Shown piece by piece: positions 44,085 to 53,279 of a stretch of 64,000 nucleotides of DNA. Position 1 is the stretch's first letter, and every line of letters begins with the position of its first letter. The stretch comes from Ascidia mentula. Its lineage: Eukaryota > Chordata > Ascidiacea > Phlebobranchia > Ascidiidae. The stretch is taken from NCBI GenBank assembly GCA_947561715.1, contig OX387198.1, positions 19,099,645 to 19,163,644 on the forward strand. The letters run 5' to 3'. Position numbers and translations under genes: made by a program. A model generated the notes under the pieces. That model ran no database searches, was not told where the DNA came from, and was given only the letters and a program-made list of their open reading frames with translations.

Positions 44085-45488
44085 CTATATATGTGTACAA
44101 GCCAAATTCTCTTGATTGGCACTCTGTTGTAAAAGTGACTTTTGTAATGCAAAAACTACACTAGATTTCGCGATTTTCCCTCGCTTCGTCAGGTGTAGAA
44201 CCGTGATCCGAAGGTCGCTTCCAGCTTTACTGAATAAGCAAAAAAACAATGCGAGTAGCGGCGTGCGTTCCCCGGTCCTCCTGGCCTTTTCGAGGACGAC
44301 CTGCGAGAGCGTCGCCATAACCCCATCAATTCCTAACACTCGTAGTAGGTCCGCTGACTCGGCGAGGGCGCCTCTCCAATTAAGTACGATGGCACCATAC
44401 AGCACACTCGACCTTAACCAACTCGGTCACCTCTGCACGCCGGTACTTCCTAACCTTGGCCTCAAACTCCCTATGAAGTGAGGCATTGTCTGCCACAAAC
44501 GTGGCATCCACCACAAAAGATCTATCACCTTTAGTCAGCACCAAGTCGGGCTTCCAATGGAAGCCCCTACCCTTGATGTCCGGCGCCCACAGTGCGCTCC
44601 ATCCCTTTCTTAATCCCGCTTTTTCGACTACTTTGGCCACCCGGTCGTGGCGCACAATCTGTGGTTGGTGAGTTCTTGCGCGTGCCCATGTCGCCAGTAT
44701 GTTCCCTCTCACTTTTAGGGCGCCGACATAATCGGCCCCACTTATCCCACCATGCCCAGAAAGGACCCAAGCCGATGCCTTTGTCACGCACAAGTTCTCT
44801 TTCAAACCATGACCGTCAGCGGAATCTACTGCCCCTGCGTTGGTGGTGACGCGTCGACCACCCCAAATTAATAGCACCGCGCCACTTCTCTAAATGAACA
44901 CTTTGCCCTCAGTATTCGCTACCACTGCAGCACCACGGCTGCCGCACAACTTATTAAGCCTGCGTCGCATGAGCAGGGGTACTCCAGTGCCGAAGCACAG
45001 AACACCGATGCCCCCTAATGCCGTTGAGGCATGGAAGAACCCAGGTTAAGTGTCATGGGAAAACTTCAGCCAGGCTCTAACGCTGGCGCGGACCATCCGG
45101 TCGAGAAATGGGACGTAGTCGGCGGTGGGCTCACCCAACACAAGAGGGTGCAGACATAACGGGATTAAACTCGGGGTCAATGCACACATTCTTTGTTGGG
45201 GCTTCAAAGGGGACCTGGTCAGCTGCCTCAAGCCATGCTCTAACTTTAGGTGGACTTTGATTTTAGGATCAAGTGCACCCACGCGCACACCCAGATATCG
45301 AAAGGTTTCATTCACTGCCAAGGTAGGCAAAAGATTCCCATTTATGGTGGTGGTTTTTTGATCGTCAACCAACCACCGCTTTCTCTTGCCGTCAACAACA
45401 ATGTGGAGGCAGACACCCTTTTGGGGTTCACGTTAAGCCCCGACCTCCCAAGGTGGTCCACCACCGCATCAAGCTGCAACTGCAACCC
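44085..45488 (-). mobile_element. R2-superclade LINE, 3' half with restriction-like endonuclease
   Basis: On the minus strand: GLNVNPKRVSASTLLL (about 45444), then NETFRYLGVRVGALDPKIKV and PSLIPLCLHPLVLGEPTADY with FLDRMVRASVRAWLKFSHDT, the thumb region of R2-type RTs (about 45320-45046). Then HQPQIVRHDRVAKVVEKAGL and GFHWKPDLVLTKGDRSFVVD (about 44540), the K-PD...D pattern of the restriction-like endonuclease, and finally VLNWRGALAESADLLRVLGI (about 44380), the usual C-terminal block. The CCHC knuckle expected before HxPxIVRHDR is absent: GNILATWARARTHQPQIVRHDRV is contiguous (read as 44705-44640), so an internal loss is likely. Several frame shifts. Its 5' edge abuts 18S rRNA sequence. A different family from the R2-like RT at 4274-5160. 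Confidence 0.8.
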
Positions 45489-45717
45489 ACGCGAAGCCGG
45501 CCCGGTCGGTTTTTGCACTGATAAATGCGCACCCGCCGCAAGGCAGGCCGCATGTATTAGCTCTACATTTTGTACAGGTATCCAAGTACGATGTACGATC
45601 AAATGAACCATAACTGATTTAATGAGCCATTCGCAGTTTCACTGTACGAGAGCGCATACTTAGACTTGCATGTCTTAATCTTTGAGACAAGCATATGACT
45701 ACTGGCAGGATCAGGTA
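45489..45717 (-). rRNA. 18S rRNA 5' end, partial
   Basis: The reverse complement reads TACCTGATCCTGCCAGTAGT, CATATGCTTGTCTCAAAGAT, TAAGACATGCAAGTCTAAGT and GTGAAACTGCGAATGGCTCA, then AGAGCTAATACATGCGG and GCATTTATCAG. This is the start of eukaryotic 18S rRNA, about the first 230 bases. It lacks the GGTT of TACCTGGTTGATCC and has other changes, so it is a pseudogene copy. It ends abruptly at the LINE. Part of a minus-strand open frame (45342-45611) lies over it and is not a real protein start. Confidence 0.9.
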
Positions 45718-45927
45718 GCTTCGTGTGGAGACGCAGGGCCCGCCGCCCGCTCCGACAGTCACTTTTAAGCTACGATTCTCAACGCTTGGTTCGGCCACGA
45801 ACTCTCAAAACCGTCTAAGGACTCGCGAAACATGGCCGGACGCCCGAAGCGCCAACCAGCTGTAACGCCGACGTGCAACTATGCCGCAACACGCACCGTA
45901 GTAGGACCCGCACCATGGACGCCTTGG
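45718..45927 (-). other. Very short rDNA spacer (28S end to 18S start)
   Basis: About 210 bases separate the 28S 3' end from the 18S 5' end, in the order expected for a tandem rDNA repeat. Normal animal intergenic spacers are kilobases long, so either this organism has a compact spacer or most of it was lost. It is GC-rich compared with the window. No repeated promoter motif is evident. Confidence 0.55.
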
Positions 45928-46233
45928 CAAAAACAAATCGCAGTGAAAATATTGCTCTAGTGATTACGACACCCCGATCTTCAACTAGGTCGTTTGCGAA
46001 TTATTTAGCACCACGCCTTTCGGGCAGGGGGTGTGCCGACCGACGGGCAACTCTTGCAGCGCCCGTCGAACGTCAGCACCGGCATAGACGGCGGCCTTTC
46101 GACCGCTTACGTTGGCCGGCCGTGGGCGAGGCACAAAAGTATCGTCGCTTTCTAGGCGGGATTCTGACTTAGAGGCGTTCAGTCATAATCCCCCAGATGG
46201 TAGCTTCGCACCATTGGCTTTTCAGCCAAGCAC
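45928..46233 (-). rRNA. 28S rRNA 3' end, partial
   Basis: The reverse complement reads TGTGCTTGGCTGAAAAGCCA, ATGGTGCGAAGCTACCATCT, ATTATGACTGAACGCCTCTA and AGTCAGAATCCCGCC, then further on GGTGCTAAATAATTCGCAAA, CGACCT and GATCGGGGTGTCGTA, and CACTGCGATTTGTT. These are the conserved blocks of the last about 300 bases of 28S. Substitutions in normally conserved words (AAATAATTCGCAAACGACC instead of AAACCATTCGTAGACGACC) suggest a pseudogene, or a divergent lineage. It is cut on its 5' side at 46233. Confidence 0.9.
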
Positions 46234-46379
46234 ATCTCATCGTGAAAACCATACGCGTGCATTTCTCAATCTCTTCCAATTTACAAACACATACCTAATG
46301 ATGTCCCTAAACACTTTTTTTCCACAATGTATTGAACAAATTGAAACCACGTATCATATAAACAACGACATTTTGTGAA
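46234..46379. other. Junction segment, no feature
   Basis: Links the rDNA fragment to the second copy of the unknown coding family. Nothing recognised. Confidence 0.4.
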
Positions 46380-47040
46380 CCAGAAACACATTTAATCAAT
46401 GGAACACGAAAACAAAAGTGAAGAAAATAGTGAAAATGTAGAAAACAAGAAACTAAGTTCACAGAAGGAAGTTGCTTCCGTGTTTTCTTTTTCCTTTTCT
46501 TGCTCTTCGCTGCTACTTCGCTTTTCCCAGCCTCTATCTTCTTTCCTCTGTTGACGATTTCCTTCCTCGCTTCCTTCTTCTTCAAAGCTTTTTTCTTCCT
46601 TTGCACGGTCTCAACATGTTGTGACGTTCTTGAACTTCCCATCAGCTCCTCCCGTCGCATTGAATTCTCACTTTCCATGTTCAATAACGCATCATCACCC
46701 GAATCGTTGGTTGTCACTTGTCTTTTCTGCGTTGCACTTGGTGATCGCTTCGCCTTTGAATCACCAGAGCTTTCACTGCTGTATGAGCTTGCAACAAAGT
46801 CCTTGAAAGATCTTTTCCTTGCACTTGTTTGCGCAGAAATGTGGCCAAGCCCGCTACAAATAGCATCGCAAGAAGATAAAAACTTTTTGTTTGCTTAAAT
46901 GTGAACAAAAAAATCATCATGGATTTGGACTGCATGAGACGTAAATGAATCCCAATGAGGTACATTGAGGCGCCCACTTGTGTCATCTTGTGCTCTTGCG
47001 GAAATAAGTGCTCTGTGTTAAAGCTTTCAAATCTTCGCAA
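46380..47040 (-). repeat. Unknown repeated coding family, copy 2
   Basis: The minus strand from 47040 reads FNTEHLFPQEHKMTQVGASM, then YLIGIHLRLMQ, FKQTKSFYLLAMLFVAGLAT, a serine-rich region, NDSGDDALLNMESENSMRRE, ELMGSSRTSQHVETVQRKKK and a lysine-rich end (KSKKRKKKTRKQ). It matches copy 1 at 1-433 and 2498-2600, without the LTR insertion. A frame change near 46716 splits it. No stop-free version is present in the window. The protein is not recognised. Confidence 0.5.
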
Positions 47041-48435
47041 ATGACACTAAAGTGTTTAACTCAATTCAGATAATGCGACATGCGGCCTTGTCAGTCATTC
47101 GCATGTGAAATTCTTTAAGTCTTCCATTTGCTTCGGATCGCATGCCAATCAATACGGTCTAAGAAAGTCTGTACAAGAAGAAAACGATACATATGCACAC
47201 ACACGCTAACGTTTCTTTTTTAACAGGAGAGAGGAAGAATAGTTTTGAGTAAAGTATTTCGAGTGTCAGATTTAACTTTTTCTATTATGTTAAGACGTAA
47301 GCAACCTAGTGCTATTTTTACAGGGTCATCTCAACCCTTTGTTGTAACATCTTCCCAAAGTCATTGATTAGACCGGGTCCACGCAGAATTGCTGGTAGTT
47401 TTGCTTGATGTTGTGTTTATATGGATGGAGTACATCTTTTATCATTGCTTTTAACGTTGTTTCAATGACGTCGTGCGTTTATGCTGCGGGCGTCATTATT
47501 ATTTTACGTGCTTACGTAATTGAGATGCAGAGAAACTGTTTGATTAAACGTCATTTTTTTGTGTATTGAAATTCCGTACAAAGCGCAGCTGGCATGTAGG
47601 TCAATCGCTTCGTTTCTATTCGCCTGTAGTAATCGCATTTTTCTCATTTTCGATAATATTATAAAAACCGCCTCACAGCCTTAGGAAGGAGATTGACCGA
47701 ATTACGCGAATACTAAGAAACATTGTAAGTGTATTAAACCAAGGTATGTTTGTTTATCGTTTTGTGTAATAATTAAAAGGTTGCAAAGGTAGTTTCTTTG
47801 GCAGATGTTCTTAATAGTGTTAGGAGTCAGATAAACGGCAGTGTTTCGTTCTGCACACCTTAAGGTCGCTGCAGAGAGCCTTGCACAGTGGTGCAGTTCG
47901 TAGTTGTGAAGATGCAGTGATAGGGGGCACAGTGTGAAGTTTTCAATCATGTTTACTTCACACCTTGGCTATGTGACGTAATAATGCCGACTGTTGTAAC
48001 AATTCTGTAACTTCTCGCAAATTGTTTCCCTTTCGGTTGTGTTTGTTGCTATTCTGTAAAGTCCACGATTTCGTTCGGTTTCCTTTCAAACAATTCCTCG
48101 GTTTTGCTGAGTTTTAACCAAACTGTTTCCTCATGATCTCAAGTCCAAGTTTGATTGTTGATTCCGTTGACGAATAATCACCGATTAAATCTTGACTCAA
48201 TTCCAACTTCATCCTCCTTCCGTCTAACTCGGGCAACATATGCATATCCGTTGAGAAGAAAGGGTCCAGACGCATATCTTGTCCAGTGTTTGCTCTGGAC
48301 TTTCGGTATTTGTCCGTTCACAAAGCCTCTCTCTTTTTGACGGTTCTCTGTGGGCATCATCTTTATTCCGCAATGTATTGGTTGAAGTGTAGCGGAGGCC
48401 GGATGTGTATACAAAAGAGTGTCTTTCCAAGTCTC
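47041..48435. other. No recognisable gene
   Basis: Both strands carry short open frames without motifs. A minus-strand frame at 48178-48462 follows the Penelope-like endonuclease and may be its tail, but nothing diagnostic is seen. Confidence 0.35.
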
Positions 48436-48439
48436 TTGT

Positions 48440-49190
48440 GGTCCGATTAGCAGATCTGACACAAAGGTTTCTGGATACTGAAAATAGGTTTTGACCGCCA
48501 GGTGTCATAATGAAATATGAATCTGGTGTTCGTCTGGTGAAATACAACAATATACCTTTTGTTCAAAAAATATGGTATTATGGCCATCGGTTGTTCCACA
48601 AATGTCACTGCAAAACAGCTGTCAATGGGCTGGTGTTGACCTGACCAGGGGTGTGCGCTTAAGTAATGGTGGCGCAGGGCCGTCATGTCGGTACTCCCCG
48701 TTTTGCTTATTGTCATGTTCCAGTCTGACGAACGTACTGCTCATGACAGATTTGGCACGTTGCAACGTAAATGCCATAATTTGCACAGGTTAGGTGTTGC
48801 GTTAGTTTGTATTCTTTACCTGTGTTTGTCGTTAAATTGATCGTTTCAATTTCAATTGCCGGTAATTGGTCAGAATATTTCCCAAAGACGGCGGTCGTTT
48901 GTAAACAATTCTTGCTTGACTTTTTGTGTTAGTTTAAGCACTTGAGGAAAGGCGGTGCCCCAAGCAATCATTGAGATTTTGCCCTTGTCGGTGGCACCAC
49001 GAAAGCGTTGTGTCCAAGTTCGTGTCTGTGCAATATTTGCACTAATAACCGTCTTCGAGAAGCCCGATTTTATGAACTTGTCCTGAAGTCGATTATGGCT
49101 TCGTTGGTAGTGGTTTTGTCTTTCATTCAGGTGACGCAAACGACATGCTTTACCTACAATAATGGACTTGTAAATGTGTCCGGCTCTTTT
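48440..49190 (-). mobile_element. Penelope-like element with GIY-YIG endonuclease, fossil
   Basis: On the minus strand: GKACRLRHLNERQNHYQRSH and IAWGTAFPQVLKLTQKVKQE with LFTNDRRLWEIF (49160-48870), the linker after RT; then NYGIYVATCQICHEQYVRQT (about 48780-48720), a GIY-YIG-type endonuclease start with a Y-V-x-Q-T pair; then TALRHHYLSAHPWSGQHQPI and DSCFAVTFVEQP (about 48690-48600), the endonuclease end. It is a different lineage from the Penelope-like copy at 20100. The reverse transcriptase is not visible. Incomplete and broken in a few places. Confidence 0.7.
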
Positions 49191-49689
49191 ACTGTCTCCT
49201 TAGCAAAGTTTTTGGTGACAAACCCAAAACTAGATTATGTTGCAACGTGACAAATTTGTCATGAGCAAAAATGATCATTCCCAGAATTCGGTGAATTATA
49301 TCTTGTTGACGTTTTATTGATGTGTTCCACGGTTGCAACGTATTTCTGTTCATTGGTTTTTATCATCGCCCTTTCTACGTTCTCATGTGTTGTGTTTACG
49401 GCGTAAGTTCGTGCTGCAGGTGTTGTTGCGTTGCGTGTCATGTCAATCGGCTAGTCTTATCTTTGCGCCACAGAAGTCTAAACACTTTTTATTGCAGTGT
49501 AGTGCATAGTGAAGGCAGCAGTACAGGATTTCTTGCTTTTTACTTTAGTAGTTTTATTTTAATTCATGTTATTTATTTTAGTTCAATCTGTGTTTACTTG
49601 GAGGATGCCCGTGCAGGCGAAATCGATTTGTCATGATTACAAATAAATCAGCTGACTGCAATTTGAAACTTCTGTTAGTTTCACTTAGT
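49191..49689. other. No recognisable feature
   Basis: Between the Penelope-like fossil and the inverted composite repeat. Short frames only. Confidence 0.35.
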
Positions 49690-50110
49690 TACTGTGGAAG
49701 ATGTCTCAACATTAATACCTACAAACAAAAATGTAGGTCACAAAATATCTCAGTTTAATGTCTCCCACCATTAACAACCCTCAACTTGCAGGGGTTTCTG
49801 GTATGTCGCCTGCACAGTCAACAGGTGAAACTCCACAAGTTTGCAAATTATAATTAGTCACGACTCAGGAGTATGTTTATGAAACTTGGAAAACTCGAGT
49901 GCTGTGCAGATCTTTTTCACAATAATTTTGACTTGTTGACGCAAAATTCCACCATCAGTATACAAACTTCAACAAAGAAGAGGATCACGAACATTTCATA
50001 CAAGGTTGAATTATACGGAATTTTGATCCTACGAAAGATAAATATTTTCCTGTAACACCTCTGATCTCACGCACCTCCACATTTCACGATCGATGAAGTT
50101 CGAGGTGTTC
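49690..50110 (-). repeat. Tail segment of the composite, inverted copy
   Basis: The reverse complement of this stretch matches 5290-5728 (words ATGAAATGTTCGTGATC and CTTCTTTGTTGAAG). No coding content. Confidence 0.65.
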
Positions 50111-50273
50111 ACCGTTTGGGACGTTATCGCCAGACTGTAACTCCACCTCGGGATGAAGTGGAATCGCAGCATGAACACCTTTTGCTGAGGCTTGCGTCTT
50201 GCCTGTCCAAGTTCTCTCTGTCCGCATTTTTTTGAAACTTGCATGTTCCCTGAGGGCCTATTTGCACCCCCAG

Positions 50274-50896
50274 TTTTGCGACCTATTGTGCCAAATATGA
50301 GTCTCGAATCGGTTCTTAACAATATTATTTATGATTGATCGGAATCCTATTTGATTAGCGCATTTGACATTAGATCGCATTTGAGTTCTAATTGTTGTGT
50401 TTTCCTAACCTGACTGTAATTAACTCTCGATGCAACGCCAAACTAAGTGAATTTACGCCCAAACAGAGTTGAACAAAACCGAATCACAAAATAGTAACTA
50501 CTAACGCACACCCATTATATGAAGCGAGAATACAAAAGACCAACGGTCCGTTTAACAAAGACAGGTCGTTTGAAAGACGATACAGGACAGTCACACAGGA
50601 AAACTTAACGGCTCTAAGCTACCAAACACTTCAAACTGGCCAATGAAATCATTTGACAACGCAACAGTTGCTTGGAAACTACACATGTCTTAACATTAAT
50701 ATGACACCAAAACAGTTGGAAAGGACACAAATCACGTGAATACGCAACCGTTGCTACCGCTACAGTTTGAAATGAACACGCCTGACAAGACGACCTACAT
50801 ATGACTTTACCCAACCAAATGATGAGAAATTCCGAACTATGACATACTGACCATGCAACCTACGTCCATTAATGCAACGTTAAAATTACGTTACAA
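50274..50896 (-). repeat. Solo LTR, BEL-related, inside the composite
   Basis: CCAG flanks it at 50270-50273 and 50897-50900. The plus-strand composite at 5130-5150 runs straight across this point (AAGTACCTGGGGGTGC), so the 623 bases are an insertion. On the minus strand it begins TTGTAACG, ends AGGTCGCAAAA and contains TAATGTCAAATGCGCTAATC, close to the LTR remnants at 13590 and 14390. It is a solo LTR left by recombination of an LTR element. Confidence 0.75.
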
Positions 50897-50930
50897 CCAG
50901 GTACTTCGTCCACTCGCCAGGAAGGATAAC

Positions 50931-51665
50931 GGGAACCGGATTTTCTCCAACCGTCACGAATGGAGAGGTTCGAATTCTCGTCGTGCTCGTTCTGCCTCGG
51001 GTGTGGGTAATCCCGAGGGTTGTACACTTCTTTTTCTGGAGCCGCAGGCCTCATTTCTTCAAAAATTCACTAGATCATCAGCGAAGCCCAAGCGATCAGG
51101 CAGCTCGTCCAACAGTTCGTCTATCACCAAGTTGAAAAGAAGAGGCGACAGCGGGCATCCCTACTTCACTCCCCTATTTACGCGGATTTTCGAAGTGGAA
51201 TCTGTACCAAGACTTATTACGGTCCAACAATCTTGATACAGATCTTCCACAATGCTAATAAGCAACTGCGGCACATTTTGCCTTTCAAGCGCCCGGATAA
51301 CAGAGTGATGGCTCACGGTATCGAAGGCTTTGGCAAGATCTAGGATTGCCACTGCCAAGTTCGTGCGACGCCTGGCTGTTGAAGCGTCTTTGATAATCTC
51401 GGCACAACCCTCCACGAGTCTGAATGCCTTCTTATGGTAATTCAGGTTTCCTGTTCCTTGAAGCCGTCTTGCCAGGATCTTGGTGTAGAGCCTCACCAAG
51501 TGCGACCCGATGTTAATTGGTCGCCACTTTCCGAAATCCTCGAGGTCTTTATTGGACTTCAGAATCAAAGTAGTCTAGCTCGCTTTCAGTTGCATGGGGA
51601 CTATTCCTGCACGCATCCAGATGCTGAAGATCCTGCAAAGGACCTTTGAACCCATCAGCATCAGA
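50931..51665 (-). pseudogene. R2-like RT fragment, inverted copy
   Basis: The minus strand encodes KDLEDFGKWRPINIGSHLVR and AVAILDLAKAFDTVSHHSVI with the first catalytic Asp of the RT, then IRVNRGVK. Here LDLAKAFDTVSHHSV is intact, whereas the plus-strand copy has lost residues at that place. Two internal losses have removed the stretch around FADD except for its core. Dead. Confidence 0.8.
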
Positions 51666-52180
51666 TGCTGCACCTTCCCCTTTTTTTATTTATTTGGACA
51701 CTTGATTGAACACGTATTTACAATATGTACAAGAAGAGAGCGCAATATTAACGGGAAGGGAAGAAAGCGCTAAAAAAGTGGTACACTCTGTGAGGTTCTG
51801 TTAATTATTTAAAAAATCTCTGGCTTTGGCAAGTACCACCTCGAGGAGGGGGTCTGGCCATGTCCGCATATTTAAAGTTGAGAGATTGTCGGAAGGATTG
51901 GGTCAGTTTTCTGGGGATATTTACAACAACGTTGGGATTTTTTTTTAAACTTTATTTCGAGTTTTCCATATTGTGTGGGTGGTGTTCAAAATAATAATCC
52001 GTGTTCAGGTGTATTGTCGTTAGGGAGTTGTAAATAAGTAGGATTTTCGAAATAATAGGGGTTTTGTGGAGTGCTCTAAGAACTAATATAACTAAGCAAA
52101 GAAGTGGTTGAATCTGGGTGCATTTAAAAAATAAATGTTGATTAGTTTTATATTGAGTAGAACAAAAAGTACAAAAACAG
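51666..52180 (-). pseudogene. L1/Tx1-like LINE 3' end, inverted copy
   Basis: The minus strand encodes CFCTFCSTQYKTNQHLFFKC and TQIQPLLCLVILVLRAL, the zf-RVT pattern, then an AT-rich 3' untranslated region ending AAATAAATAAAAAAAGG at the R2 junction. It is the counterpart of 3700-4273. Confidence 0.8.
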
Positions 52181-52240
52181 TGGTTCTTAAAGTGGGCGAT
52201 ATCGCCTCCCTTGGGGGCGAAACTTGTTTTGTTGCATAAA
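52172..52240. repeat. hAT-like terminus at the composite edge
   Basis: CAGTGGTTCTTAAAGTGGGC followed by GATATCGCC resembles the CAGTGGTTCTCAA terminus of Charlie-type hAT elements. It coincides with the left edge of the inverted composite. No matching right terminus was found, so this is a suggestion only. Confidence 0.3.
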
Positions 52241-53275
52241 TAACCTGGTTGAATTGTGACGTAACGCTTATTTAGCAAATCAATAAACGTCGACGAATCA
52301 CACCACTCACATAAATGTGACTTGCTTCCTGTATGCCAACCGATTTACTCCATGCAATGAACAACCGTATTTGCAACATAACAATGTCATATCCGACCCC
52401 ACCCCATGTAATTTGCTGCAAAAAATACTATTGGATTTCGGTCTAAACACTAAAATTTTAATTGCTCGCTGATGTTTTTATTGTAACCTAGTTATTATGG
52501 AAATGTGACACAAAACAAATTAATTTAAATAATATACACTTTACTAGGCGCCCTTTTCATAAGTTTTCTATTTTAATCTTACACCAAACATTTATGGTTT
52601 GTTCGCAATAAACCCTGTTGCTGGTAGTGAGTACAAGAATCCCAACTAGAGTTGAAATCAAAATATTTCTCAATCATCGAATTTACAACAAGTGACGAAA
52701 AATTCCGGTTTCGATGTTTCGTATCTAGTGGTAAATTACACCTGTCAAAGGCAAGAAATATCAAATAGCTCAGTGTAATTGTAATCCTCTAGAATATCCA
52801 TAAAGTCTATCCAGGAATTAGCATCATTCACTCGCATGAGGGCATTGTTAAAGTTACAAATCGCTCCATGAGAGCCTGTATACGTAACGCTAGGTATCAC
52901 CACCAACGACAATTTCTTACTAGAAAAGTCGACAGCTACATTGTCTCATTGTTGTTGTTAGAATACTGATGTTGTTTTAAGCTCGAAATATATGTTTTCT
53001 CACAATTACGCTTTTTTGATTATTACGCAATAATCTACACTGTTAAAAAATTTTACTGTGAAAACCACTGGCAGCAGTTTTTACATGTTCAACACGTAAA
53101 ATCTACTGCGACTTTCACCGTAAAAACTTACGTTCATTTTGACGCAAAATGGAAAAATTACGGTGACCTTGTACATAACTATTTGAACGCCGCCACCGCT
53201 GACCCTGTGACCTTCGACCACGTGGTACCTCCGCTTATATTTAGTTGTGCTCCTGATAGAAACATAGAGCCATGT
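52241..53275. other. No recognisable gene
   Basis: At about 53037-53170 there are repeated ACTGTTAAAAAATTTTACTG-like and TTTTTACGG-like words of both orientations, as in CACTA-type terminal regions, but no paired ends were established. Otherwise featureless. Confidence 0.3.
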
Positions 53276-53279
53276 TACA

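Larger units (their letters stand above)
49690..52180 (-). mobile_element. LINE/R2 composite repeat, inverted copy
   Basis: Reading the minus strand, this repeats 3700-5728 segment for segment: LINE 3' end, R2-like RT, tail. After removing the 623-base solo LTR inside it, the length (about 1.87 kb) is close to the plus-strand copy (about 2.03 kb). It carries its own losses in the RT part. Both copies share the same internal LINE-to-R2 junction, so the fusion predates their separation. Confidence 0.8.

Noticed and set aside
45342-45611. Minus-strand open frame starting in the 18S fragment
   Set aside because: Its first half lies in rRNA sequence; only the part after the junction is LINE protein. 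The apparent start is accidental.
49322-49636. Cysteine-rich 104-residue frame
   Set aside because: Low-complexity hydrophobic and cysteine-rich by base composition; no spacing pattern of a known domain.
53037-53170. CACTA-type terminal repeat (CACTGTTAAAAAATTTTAC)
   Set aside because: The word fits the style of CACTA ends, but the partner end near 59 kb was not seen, so it is not annotated as one.
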